Below the pieces are notes generated by a model. The model was not told the origin of the DNA. It saw nothing but the letters and a program-made list of their open reading frames with translations, and ran no database searches. From NCBI RefSeq assembly GCF_000024985.1, contig NC_013523.1, positions 1,364,001-1,428,000 of the forward strand: DNA of 64,000 bases, given 5' to 3'. Positions 28,574-36,509 of this stretch are shown one piece after another. How positions within the stretch are numbered: the first letter of the stretch is position 1; every line of letters starts with the position of its first letter. The translations under genes were made by a program, and so were the position numbers. Origin of the DNA: Sphaerobacter thermophilus DSM 20745 (GTDB taxonomy: Bacteria > Chloroflexota > Chloroflexia > Thermomicrobiales > Thermomicrobiaceae).

Positions 28574-29473
28574 ATGGATCTCCACGGCTTCCTGGTCGTC
28601 GACAAGCCACGCGGCGTCACATCGCACGACGTCGTCGCCCTGGTGCGACGCAGGCTACGTATGCGCCGCGTCGGCCACGCCGGCACCCTGGACCCTGCCG
28701 CGTCCGGCGTCCTCGTCGTCGCCGCGGGCGCAGCGACCCGGCTGATCGACCGCGTCCAAGACGGCGAAAAGCAGTACGTCGCCCACATCGTCCTTGGCGC
28801 CGAAACGGACAGCGCCGACGCTGAAGGCCGACTCATCTCCGCCGCGCCAGCATACGTGGCCGCACCCTCCCTCATGACCATCGAGCAGGCCCTCACGCCA
28901 CTGATCGGAACCATCAGCCAGGTCCCGCCGGCTCATTCCGCCATCAAAGTCGGTGGCCAGGCGCTCTACCATCGTGCCCGCCGCGGCGAACAGGTCGAGG
29001 TTCCAGCCCGCACCGTCACCGTCCACTCGATCCGCGTTCTGGCCTACGACTATCCCGACCTGCTGCTCGCCATCGATTGCGGTAAGGGCGTCTACGTCCG
29101 CAGCATCGCGCGCGATCTCGGCCGCGCACTGGGAACCGGCGCCTACCTCCACGCCCTGCTCCGCACCGCTGTCGGGCAGTTCACTCTGGGGCAGGCGTGG
29201 ACCGCCGCGGAGATTGAAGAACTCCTTGAGCCGCACACGTGGCCGCTCATGGCGCTCCACCCGGACGTCGCGCTATCTCACGCTCCGGCGCTCATCCTCG
29301 ATCGCGACGCGGTAACCGCGTGGTATCATGGGCGACCGGTACCAACCGGTCGCCGGCCGCCCGACGCGGCCGTCGAGGCGCGCGTCTACGATCAGGACGG
29401 TTCCTGGTTGGGTGTGGCGACGGCCGATGCCGAGCGGCGCCGGTGGCGCCCACGGCAGGTCGTGGCCCATTGA
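28574..29473 (+). CDS. truB: tRNA pseudouridine(55) synthase
   Basis: A 299-residue enzyme that makes pseudouridine 55 in the tRNA T-loop. The catalytic aspartate is D40 in GHAGTLDPAASGVL. Also seen are QVPPAHSAIKVGGQALYHRARRG (in two parts) and CGKGVYVRSIARDLG. The C-terminal 60 residues form a short PUA-like tail. It begins 12 bases after nrnA. Confidence 0.93.
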   Translation: MDLHGFLVVDKPRGVTSHDVVALVRRRLRMRRVGHAGTLDPAASGVLVVAAGAATRLIDRVQDGEKQYVAHIVLGAETDSADAEGRLISAAPAYVAAPSLMTIEQALTPLIGTISQVPPAHSAIKVGGQALYHRARRGEQVEVPARTVTVHSIRVLAYDYPDLLLAIDCGKGVYVRSIARDLGRALGTGAYLHALLRTAVGQFTLGQAWTAAEIEELLEPHTWPLMALHPDVALSHAPALILDRDAVTAWYHGRPVPTGRRPPDAAVEARVYDQDGSWLGVATADAERRRWRPRQVVAH

Positions 29474-29495
29474 GACAGAGCGAGCGGGGAGCTAG

Positions 29496-30491
29496 ATGCC
29501 GACGCAGATTGTCCATGGGTTGAGCGCGATCCCATCCGGACCACACGTCGTCACCATCGGCAACTTCGACGGCGTCCACCGAGGACACCAGTACCTCCTG
29601 AAGCAGGTGGTGGACCGCGCTACCGACGGCGCTCGGTCGCTCGCCCTGACCTTCGACCCACTCCCCGCCGAGGTCCTGCGCCCCGACCGAGCACCGAAGC
29701 GGCTCACCACGACCGACGATCGGCTGACCTTCATGGCCGAGACCGGGCTCGACGTGATCGCCGTCGTGCCCTTCACCCGCGACTTTGCTGCACTGGAGGC
29801 CAGGGAGTTCGTCGAGCAGCTGGTGGACGCCGCGCACCCCGTCCACTTCGTCGTCGGCGCCGACTTTCGCTTCGGCCACGATCGCACCGGCTCGGCCGAT
29901 CTCCTCCGAGAACTCGGTCCCGAGTACGGCTTCGCTGTCACCGTCGTTGAACGCATCGGCGGCGAGGAAATCAGCAGCACCCGCATTCGCCAGTTGCTCG
30001 CCGAGGGTGATGTCAAGGCCGCAGCCGAACTGCTCGGCCGGTGGCACACGTTGACAGGCCGGGTGGAATCCGGCGCCGGTCGCGGCCGGAACCTGGGATT
30101 CCCCACTGCCAACCTGGCGATCCCACCGGCGCTCGCCATCCCCGCCGACGGCATCTACGCGGCACACGCGGCACTCGAACGCGGCGGAGACTGGCTCCCG
30201 GCACTGGTTTATATCGGCACCCGCCCCACCTTCAGCGAGGTGGACCGAGTTGTGGAGGTGTTCCTCCTGGACTTTACCGGCGACCTCTACGGCAGCGAGG
30301 TGACGGTGCGCTTCATCGAGCGCATCCGCGGCGACATGACGTTCGAATCCCCGGAGGCGCTCACCGAGCAGATGCACGCCGACGAAGTGGCGGCGCGGCG
30401 CATCCTCGCCGAGTTTGAGCCCATGTCGAATCCTGCCGGGGAACACGCGCCCCGGCCGAGCGGAAGAGAGGCGGAGCGTGGCCACGACTGA
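29496..30491 (+). CDS. ribF: Bifunctional riboflavin kinase/FAD synthetase
   Basis: A 331-residue fusion. The N-terminal FAD synthetase is a nucleotidyltransferase (TIGNFDGVHRGHQYLL, with ISSTRIRQLLAEGDV near residue 165). The C-terminal riboflavin kinase begins about 185 (GRVESGAGRGRNLGFPTANL) and includes VEVFLLDFTGDLYG. It converts riboflavin to FMN and FAD, which serve the several flavoproteins in this window. It overlaps tyrS by 14 bases. Confidence 0.94.
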   Translation: MPTQIVHGLSAIPSGPHVVTIGNFDGVHRGHQYLLKQVVDRATDGARSLALTFDPLPAEVLRPDRAPKRLTTTDDRLTFMAETGLDVIAVVPFTRDFAALEAREFVEQLVDAAHPVHFVVGADFRFGHDRTGSADLLRELGPEYGFAVTVVERIGGEEISSTRIRQLLAEGDVKAAAELLGRWHTLTGRVESGAGRGRNLGFPTANLAIPPALAIPADGIYAAHAALERGGDWLPALVYIGTRPTFSEVDRVVEVFLLDFTGDLYGSEVTVRFIERIRGDMTFESPEALTEQMHADEVAARRILAEFEPMSNPAGEHAPRPSGREAERGHD

Positions 30492-31701
30492 GCATCAGCG
30501 CGGCCTGGACCGCGAGGCTGCGGTCGAGCACCTGCTCACCCACGCCGTCGCGGACGTCGTCGTCAAGGAGGATCTACGCCGGGAACTGCTCGGCACCCGG
30601 CCGTTGCGGGTCAAGCTCGGGGTCGACCCGACGCGTCCCGACATCCACCTCGGGCACTACGTCTGCTTCCGCAAGCTGCGCGAGTTCCAGGCGCTCGGCC
30701 ACCAGATCGTCGTCATCATCGGCGACTGGACCGCCCGTATCGGCGACCCCTCCGGCCGCTCCGTGCAGCGCCAGATGCTCTCCGAGGAAGAGGTCCGCCG
30801 GAACGCCCAGACCTACCTCGACCAGTTCTTCAAGGTGGTCGACGTCGACCGGGCGGAGATCCGCTGGCAGAGCACCTGGTACAACGACTTCACCCTGGCC
30901 GACGTCATCCACCTCACCTCCAAGTACACCGTGGCACAGATGCTGGCCCGCGAGGACTTCGCTAAGCGGTTCAACGAAGGCAGCCCGATCGCCATCACCG
31001 AACTGCTCTACCCACTGCTCCAGGCCTACGACTCCGTGGCGGTTGAGGCCGATGTCGAGATCGGCGGAACGGACCAGACCTTCAACCTCCTGGTCGCCCG
31101 CGACATTCAACGCGAGATGGGACAGCGGCCCCAGAACATCCTCACCGTCCCGCTCCTGGTCGGCACCGACGGCGTGCAGAAGATGAGCAAGAGCTTCGAC
31201 AACTACATCGCCGTCAACGACCCGCCCGAGGAGATGTTCGGCAAGATTATGTCGATCCCCGACTCGCTCCTGGGCGACTACTACCGCCTCCTCACCGACG
31301 TGCCCGAGTCGGAGATCACCAGCATGCTCGACGCCGCAGTGCGCGGCGAGGTCAATCCCCGCGACCTCAAGGAGCGCCTGGGCATGATCATCGTCACCGA
31401 CCTGCACAGCGCCGAAGACGCCGAGGCCGCCCGCGAGGCGTTCGACCGAGTCTACCGCCGCCGCGAGCTACCCGAGGACATGCCCGAGGTCGCGGTGCCC
31501 CGGGAGGAACGCATCCTCCCCCTGCTCATCACGGCCGGCATGGCGCGCACCAACAACGAGGCACGCCGGCTCGTCACCCAGGGCGGCGTCCGCCTCGGCG
31601 GCGAGCGCGTGATCGACCCCGAGGCCACGGTGATGATCAACGCCCCGACCGTGCTGCAAGTCGGGAAGCGCCGCTTCGTCCGGCTGGTCCCCAAGGGCTA
31701 G
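30478..31701 (+). CDS. tyrS: Tyrosyl-tRNA synthetase
   Basis: A 407-residue class I aminoacyl-tRNA synthetase. HLGH is at 57-60 (HIGH motif), KMSKS at 235-239, and a C-terminal S4 RNA-binding domain contains ARTNNEARRLVTQGGVRLGG. The HLGHY form and the inserted segment resemble the TyrRS-Z (T. thermophilus/E. coli-distant) subgroup. The start is GTG 30478, preceded by GAGAGGCGGAG and overlapping ribF. An upstream frame start is not used because its 21 codons lie inside ribF. No T-box is seen, consistent with it being read from the nusA operon. Confidence 0.93.
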   Translation: MATTEHQRGLDREAAVEHLLTHAVADVVVKEDLRRELLGTRPLRVKLGVDPTRPDIHLGHYVCFRKLREFQALGHQIVVIIGDWTARIGDPSGRSVQRQMLSEEEVRRNAQTYLDQFFKVVDVDRAEIRWQSTWYNDFTLADVIHLTSKYTVAQMLAREDFAKRFNEGSPIAITELLYPLLQAYDSVAVEADVEIGGTDQTFNLLVARDIQREMGQRPQNILTVPLLVGTDGVQKMSKSFDNYIAVNDPPEEMFGKIMSIPDSLLGDYYRLLTDVPESEITSMLDAAVRGEVNPRDLKERLGMIIVTDLHSAEDAEAAREAFDRVYRRRELPEDMPEVAVPREERILPLLITAGMARTNNEARRLVTQGGVRLGGERVIDPEATVMINAPTVLQVGKRRFVRLVPKG

Positions 31702-31724
31702 GCAACTCCGTTTGGGGACCGATG

Positions 31725-31733
31725 TGCTATACT
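31725..31733 (+). promoter_or_regulatory. Extended -10 promoter of the tRNA-Pro/tRNA-Gly pair
   Basis: TGCTATACT (TG-n-TATACT) ends 21 bases before tRNA-Pro. It is identical to the nusA -10 and its TG. No -35 match is seen. Confidence 0.5.
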
Positions 31734-31754
31734 ATCCGGTGCGGAAGCGCGGTT

Positions 31755-31827
31755 CGGGGTGTGGCGCAGTTGGAAGCGCGCGGCGTTTGGGACGCTGAGG
31801 TCGGAGGTTCGAATCCTCTCACCCCGA
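31755..31827 (+). tRNA. tRNA-Pro (anticodon TGG)
   Basis: 73 bases. Acceptor CGGGGTG pairs with CACCCCG, D-arm GCGCAG...GCGC, anticodon loop TTTGGGA with TGG at 31788-31790, and T-arm GGAGGTTCGAATCCTC. The discriminator is A. No CCA is encoded (CCG follows), so the tail is added by the CCA enzyme. Confidence 0.95.
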
Positions 31828-31832
31828 CCGAT

Positions 31833-31905
31833 GCGGGAGTAACTCAGTTGGTAGAGTTCCTGCCTTCCAAGCAGGTGGTCGCGGGTTCGAGTCCCGTCTC
31901 CCGCT
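31833..31905 (+). tRNA. tRNA-Gly (anticodon TCC)
   Basis: 73 bases, starting 5 bases after tRNA-Pro. Acceptor GCGGGAG pairs with CTCCCGC. The anticodon stem CCTGC/GCAGG encloses CTTCCAA with anticodon TCC, and the T-arm is GCGGGTTCGAGTCCCGT. Discriminator T; no encoded CCA. Confidence 0.95.
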
Positions 31906-31912
31906 CCGCCAG

Positions 31913-31939
31913 AATCCCCGCCCCGGCGGGGATTTCTTT
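31913..31939 (+). terminator. Rho-independent terminator after the tRNA pair
   Basis: AATCCCCGCC pairs with GGCGGGGATT and is followed by TCTTT. It begins 8 bases after tRNA-Gly and would end the tRNA transcript and any read-through from the tyrS operon. Confidence 0.8.
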
Positions 31940-32026
31940 GTGCCCGCAGTCGGCAGCCTCGCCGGCTGCTGGATCGCAACATCCAGACGCCAGAACTCCC
32001 ACTGACCTGTTTCTGCCCGATCGCAC

Positions 32027-33259
32027 TCACTGAAATGGTTCATAAGCCTGACTTGCGAGGAAGGCGCCGAAGTCAGAGTATGCGTAGGGATCGCGAAGCT
32101 GCTCAACGGCATAGTTGTCGACCAAGCGCTGGAACTGAGCTTGGCAGGCGTCGCGCGCCAATGCACCAGCAACGAGAGCTGCTTCGCAGTAGGGCTCCAT
32201 GAGGTACACCCAGTAGGCAGACGGCCCTGGTGCGATAAAGTCCGGGTCGGAACCAGCTTCGATGGCGCGAACACGCCGGCCGATATCGCTCTCGGGATCG
32301 TAAATGGCAGCTCGTATTTGGGCGTAGGCGTGCTCCCCCAATTCGTTCAGGTAGGTATAGCCGTCAGCCGACTGGAACCATGTGATGTACTCGACGAGCC
32401 ACGAATAAAAGCCCATGGTGTTGGAGTTGAAAAAGCCGACCTCTGATGTCACGAGGTGGTAGAGGTGACGGATGGGGTCAGCGCGTTCCAGATAAAGCTG
32501 AGCACCGGGGTTGGTCGGGGAATATGGAACGCCGGTTACCTCCTCGAGGGCAAGAACAATAGCTGCCTGGAGGTCGAGGTATGCCTGAGAGAGGATCGAT
32601 TCCGGCATCGGCTGGGGCTGTGGGGCGGGTTCCGGCGGTTGCACATGACCGATGCTGGCGACGATCTCCCAAAAAAGGGAGGCCTGCGGCACGGACCCGT
32701 CGGCCTCTTTGGCGAAAAAGCCCGTTATCGTCCACGCTGCACCGGCCGCCGAGTACGAGACCGTGATCACTTGGCTCGGGCTACCGTAGACGTTTCGGTC
32801 CTCAACTGTGACAAGACCTGGGTAGCCGTCAGTACCGACCTGGATGGGTTCGGCGACTGTCATCGGGGAAGGAGGTCCCGACTGCTGAATCGTGACCGCG
32901 CTGCTGCCGGCTGGAAAGACGCCACCCAACACCTGTGTGCTGCTCGCCAACATGAGCGGATTCGCTGGGGTGGCCTCAGCGACCACCCACGCGGTCGGGT
33001 AATCTATTGCGATCCCCAACACGGGATCAACATAGTGGGTCCATTCCACGGCTGGTGGCGGGGCCGGTGTCGGTGTCACGGTAGGCGACGCCAGGGGAAG
33101 TTCGACCACCGTCTCTGCTGGGGACACACGCGGCGACGGTGGCGGTGAACCTGACGGAGTGGAGATCCCTGCTGGTTCAGCCGGCCGACAGTTAGTCACA
33201 GCAGCCACGATGAACACGAATATCACGAGGTTCTTCGCTGATCCTCGGCGTGGTATCAC
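32027..33259 (-). CDS. Predicted lipoprotein of unknown function
   Basis: A 410-residue protein starting at GTG. The signal peptide (KNLVIFVFIVAAVTNC) ends in a lipobox-like VTNC with C24. A Pro/Ser/Thr-rich linker of about 45 residues follows. Residues 70-210 resemble a PsbP/DUF-type fold (VDPVLGIAIDYPTAWVV). The C-terminal half is alpha-helical and rich in Tyr/Trp/Asp (GFYSWLVEYITWFQSADG). I do not recognise a family for the second half. Base composition is visibly richer in A/T than that of neighbouring genes, and nothing nearby explains its role, so it may have been acquired. It is convergent with the tRNA transcript. Confidence 0.7.
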   Translation of the reverse strand: MIPRRGSAKNLVIFVFIVAAVTNCRPAEPAGISTPSGSPPPSPRVSPAETVVELPLASPTVTPTPAPPPAVEWTHYVDPVLGIAIDYPTAWVVAEATPANPLMLASSTQVLGGVFPAGSSAVTIQQSGPPSPMTVAEPIQVGTDGYPGLVTVEDRNVYGSPSQVITVSYSAAGAAWTITGFFAKEADGSVPQASLFWEIVASIGHVQPPEPAPQPQPMPESILSQAYLDLQAAIVLALEEVTGVPYSPTNPGAQLYLERADPIRHLYHLVTSEVGFFNSNTMGFYSWLVEYITWFQSADGYTYLNELGEHAYAQIRAAIYDPESDIGRRVRAIEAGSDPDFIAPGPSAYWVYLMEPYCEAALVAGALARDACQAQFQRLVDNYAVEQLRDPYAYSDFGAFLASQAYEPFQ

Positions 33260-33956
33260 GCGGATACCCCTTTCCTCACCATTCCTGTGCCCTATGCAAC
33301 GTGCTCATCGCGGGGCGACGGGCGACATCACGGTGGCAAAGTTATCACTTTCAGGAAAACGAATGGCTCGCGGCGCGGTGCCCGGTCCTCCCGACGTGGG
33401 TTCAGCAGAGCCACCGAGAGCTGGCAAGCGGCACATGCCACACTGCTCGCCAGCACCCTTCCTTCCAAGACCGGGGTGGTGGACGTGCGAGGGACGGGGC
33501 ACGACCTAAAGTCGGCGGATATTCCTCCCGTTACGGTTCGATTCGACATCGGCGCGCCCCGAGGCTGGCAGGTCAAGAGTCCATAGGTGGTCAGTGTACC
33601 CAATCTGGGACTGCAATCTGGACAAGCGCGTCGGCATTGCAGGGCTGAGCCCAAACACCGTCTGTCTCACCATCGCGTTGGAAAGCTTGGAGTTGAGCGC
33701 CGGAACGAACCGTGCTCCGTGCCTGGCTGACCAGAGCGACATGCAGCGCCGGTTCACCTGCACGCACACATTGAGCTGTGAAACAACGCCGGGCGTCGGG
33801 CGATCCATGGACGCTGGACCAACACTACGTGACCGGGTGGCGGATTGCCGCACGGCAAGACTCTCGGCTGGGCGTCCGTCCCACCTGACCGAGGCCACCT
33901 GAAGAAGGTGACCTCGAGGTTCACCGCATGTTCACTGTCCGCGGAGGCGGACCGCC
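33260..33956. other. About 700 bases without a supportable gene
   Basis: Open frames exist on both strands here, but none has a convincing ribosome site, codon bias or family motif. Near the right end, GAGGCCACCT (33893 onward) nearly pairs with AGGTGACCTC, a hairpin downstream of the SHOCT gene that may end it. The stretch could be a decayed gene or an unrecognised RNA. Confidence 0.5.
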
Positions 33957-34328
33957 TCAGCTTGCGAGCAGTTTCGCCTTGGCGGCCTGGAATTCGTCGT
34001 CGGTGAGCATGCCCGCTTCTTTGAGTTGGGCGAGCTGCTGGATCTGGGTCATGAGATCGGTGGCAGGCGCTGCGGGCGGGGTTGCCGCGGCCTGCACCTG
34101 CTGGGCCTGCAAGGCCTCGAGCTGGGAGTGGAGCTCGTCGATCTGCGCCTGTGAATCAAGCGCGGCGTCATCCGCCGCCTGCTCTTGCTGACGGCGCATC
34201 GCGCGGTCGTCCATCCGCCCGCTGACGGCTCGAGAGGTCGCGGTCGCGGTGCCGGCGATGACTGCGGTGCGTGCCGCTGTTCGCACTACTCCTGGCCCAC
34301 GCCGCCCGGCCATTCCCCGTCCCATCAT
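33957..34328 (-). CDS. SHOCT-domain protein
   Basis: A 123-residue protein. The N terminus is Gly/Arg-rich (MMGRGMAGRRGPG) and followed by Ala/Thr-rich residues. A coiled-coil-like segment comes next (QAQIDELHSQLEALQAQQ), then the C-terminal SHOCT motif LAQLKEAGMLTDDEFQAAKA. SHOCT is a short oligomerisation or membrane-association motif common at the C terminus of small bacterial proteins. It shares its strand with the DUF6325-type gene 42 bases upstream, so the two are probably co-transcribed. Confidence 0.82.
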   Translation of the reverse strand: MMGRGMAGRRGPGVVRTAARTAVIAGTATATSRAVSGRMDDRAMRRQQEQAADDAALDSQAQIDELHSQLEALQAQQVQAAATPPAAPATDLMTQIQQLAQLKEAGMLTDDEFQAAKAKLLAS

Positions 34329-34370
34329 CTGTTGTGCCTCCTCGGCTATCGTCGTACGCCTCCACGCTCG

Positions 34371-34799
34371 TCACGGCGTCTCGGGTTGTGCCGCGTAGAG
34401 CTGCTCCATGACCACGCGCGGGATGTGCTCGTACAGCACTAACTCACTGTTGGCGCTCCGAAGCGAGTCCACGAGCCGCGTTGCCCAGGTGTTCTCAAAG
34501 AGCATCAACGCGGCCGACTCGTTCGGCTGGAGCGCGCCGGCTAGCTGCTCGGCATCCTCGGTCGACAGCAGGCCGGGGACATCGTCAGTAAGCGGATCGA
34601 AGAGGGCAAACTCGTCTCCTTCGAGCTCGCTGACCTCCGCGGTCGTCACGTTGCCGTCGCCATCCTTCTGCATCAGCAAGATGTCGATGACGCGTATCGT
34701 CCCGCGGTCCGTCAGCTCGCGCAGCGCGGGCACGATTCCGCCGTCGAATGCGCTCCCCGGGAACTTGACGACGACCAGGTCCACAGGCCCGTACGACAT
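34371..34799 (-). CDS. DUF6325 (DUF1269-like) protein
   Basis: A 142-residue protein starting SYGPVDLVVVKFPGSAFDGGIVPAL, then RVIDILLMQKDGDGN and ALMLFENTWATRLVDSLRSA. This matches the family formerly grouped with DUF1269, often found next to SHOCT proteins as here. Function is unknown; the fold is predicted alpha/beta without membrane helices. It is a two-gene unit with the SHOCT gene. Confidence 0.75.
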   Translation of the reverse strand: MSYGPVDLVVVKFPGSAFDGGIVPALRELTDRGTIRVIDILLMQKDGDGNVTTAEVSELEGDEFALFDPLTDDVPGLLSTEDAEQLAGALQPNESAALMLFENTWATRLVDSLRSANSELVLYEHIPRVVMEQLYAAQPETP

Positions 34800-35084
34800 G
34801 TGTCACCTCCTTCGCCCGCGTGCGAATCGCGTCGATCTCGGGAGCCCGCCTCCGCCCGACTCGATGATGAATGATGGCGTCGTTCAACCGCGTGGGATAG
34901 CGGAACGCGGGGGGCATCAGTGCGACTCGGTGGCCGTGCACATCGCGTCGAGCCGGTTGCGTGGCGCGGAGCGGCCGCCCCACGCCGGCGCCCAGCAGGG
35001 TCGGAGCCACGGCGTTGCTTATGCGATCGGTGTGGCGCGCCCGGCGGGGCGATCTGGTGCGTGGGCTGTGCTGCCGTGGTGGGG

Positions 35085-36395
35085 ATGAACGGAATGGCCG
35101 CGTCATCCGAAAAGAGGCTCGGGATCACCACACGCTGGCGCTGGCTCGGCTTGAGCTTGATCGTGCTGCTGGCCGCGGTAGCTGGTTTGGGAGCGCTCCT
35201 GGCCACGGCCGTGGTCATCGCCGCGCCGGTCGTGTTTCTCTCGGCAGGGCTGTTGGTCTTCCTCGGAGTCGCGTCGGGAGGGATATGGCTGGCCACACGG
35301 CGCCTCCCCCGCGACCGCAGGGAGCGCACTCGCCGGATCGCCTTCGCGGTCGGTACCCTGGCCGGGATCTCCGTCTTCTGCCTCACTATGCTCGTGCCGC
35401 TTCAAGATCCGCGGCTGCCACCCGCGCCCGTCGACGGGTTGGCGTTCTGGGATCTGCCCACCGGCTCGCGCATCGCCTACGCGTACCGCCCAGCCGCCGC
35501 CGACGCTCATCGTGACACCCCTGTCGTCTTTATCCCCGGCGGACCAGGCGTTGCCGACATGCGCGGCGACTTGGAGTACTTCGGCCAGCTCACCCGGGAC
35601 GGCTTCGACGTCTACGTCTACGACCCCCTGGGCGTCGGCCGATCAACGCGCCTGGACGACCCGCGCGGCTACACGCTGGAGCGGGACGTGGAGGATCTCG
35701 CGGCGATCCGGCAACAGATCGGAGCGGAGCGCTTGATCCTGATCGGCCACTCTTACGGCGCCGTGGTTGCCGCCGGGTTCCTAGCCCGGTACCCGGAGGC
35801 GGTGGAGCGGGTGATCTTCTCGTCCCCTGGTGGCCTGTACTCCCTTCCGGCCGCAGGCGGCAACAACATCCAGAGCCGGCTGACGACGGGGGAGCTGGTG
35901 GCGCTCTACCGCCTCTTGCTCTGGCCGCGGGCGACCCTGATCTGGGGCCTGGTTCAGGTCAACCCCCAGGCCGCCCACGCGCTGGGCGACGATCCCGAGA
36001 TGGATGCCCGATACGACCGGGTCTACAACCGCACCCGTCCCTCTCTGCATTGCCGGGGCAAGCCGCTTGGCGATGAGCTGCACGGCCTGGGCTTCTACAC
36101 GAACGCGGTACCGAGGCAACCGTGGGCGTGGCTCCGCCCCGCGCTGGAGGGCAAGCCCGCTCCTGCGCTGGTGATCAAGGGTGCCTGCGACTACCTGACC
36201 TGGGACTCGGCCGATGACTACCTGCGCACGCTCCCCAACGCCACGCTTGCCTACCTGACCGACGCCGGCCATAACGCCTACCAGGACCAGCCCGAGCGTT
36301 TCCTGGCCGACGTCCGAGCCTTCCTGCTGGGGGAATCCCCGCGAGACGCGCTGCACGACGCGCGCAAGCCAGCCGGCTATGAGGGGCCCGACTAG
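35085..36395 (+). CDS. Membrane-anchored alpha/beta hydrolase
   Basis: A 436-residue protein. Residues 20-115 contain three hydrophobic helices (LSLIVLLAAVAGLGALLATA, VVIAAPVVFLSAGLLVFLGV, and one near 100). The rest is an alpha/beta hydrolase with oxyanion motif FIPGGPG, nucleophile elbow GHSYGAV, acid in KGACDYL and histidine DAGHNAYQD. The pattern resembles proline iminopeptidase-type hydrolases, but the substrate is unknown. I chose ATG 35085 (an ATG at 35094 is possible). The 55 codons upstream are Arg/Gly-rich translated noncoding DNA. Confidence 0.78.
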   Translation: MNGMAASSEKRLGITTRWRWLGLSLIVLLAAVAGLGALLATAVVIAAPVVFLSAGLLVFLGVASGGIWLATRRLPRDRRERTRRIAFAVGTLAGISVFCLTMLVPLQDPRLPPAPVDGLAFWDLPTGSRIAYAYRPAAADAHRDTPVVFIPGGPGVADMRGDLEYFGQLTRDGFDVYVYDPLGVGRSTRLDDPRGYTLERDVEDLAAIRQQIGAERLILIGHSYGAVVAAGFLARYPEAVERVIFSSPGGLYSLPAAGGNNIQSRLTTGELVALYRLLLWPRATLIWGLVQVNPQAAHALGDDPEMDARYDRVYNRTRPSLHCRGKPLGDELHGLGFYTNAVPRQPWAWLRPALEGKPAPALVIKGACDYLTWDSADDYLRTLPNATLAYLTDAGHNAYQDQPERFLADVRAFLLGESPRDALHDARKPAGYEGPD

Positions 36396-36418
36396 AGAGA
36401 TGCCGCGCCCAAGGTGAA

Positions 36419-36450
36419 GCGGGCGAGCCACTGTTCGGTGGCTCGCCCGC
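36419..36450. terminator. Bidirectional hairpin between convergent genes
   Basis: GCGGGCGAGCCAC (36419-36431) pairs perfectly with GTGGCTCGCCCGC (36438-36450) around a 6-base loop. The 13-bp stem lies between the hydrolase stop and the stop of the FAD-linked oxidase, with no T-tract. Confidence 0.65.
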
Positions 36451-36509
36451 ATCGACACCTGGCTCCTGGGGCGCACAGGTCTTCGGAGCACCCCACCCGA
36501 GGAGGAACA

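Noticed and set aside
31713-31754. T-box or other riboswitch near tyrS
   Set aside because: tyrS starts inside ribF, leaving no leader, and the following stretch is explained by the tRNA promoter.
31913-33259. Integrated element beside the tRNA genes
   Set aside because: No integrase, no repeat of the tRNA 3' end and no mobility gene were found, so only the composition difference is reported.
33506-33898. A 130-codon minus-strand frame in the gene-free stretch
   Set aside because: No ribosome site, no family similarity that I can see, and equally long frames overlap it on the other strand.
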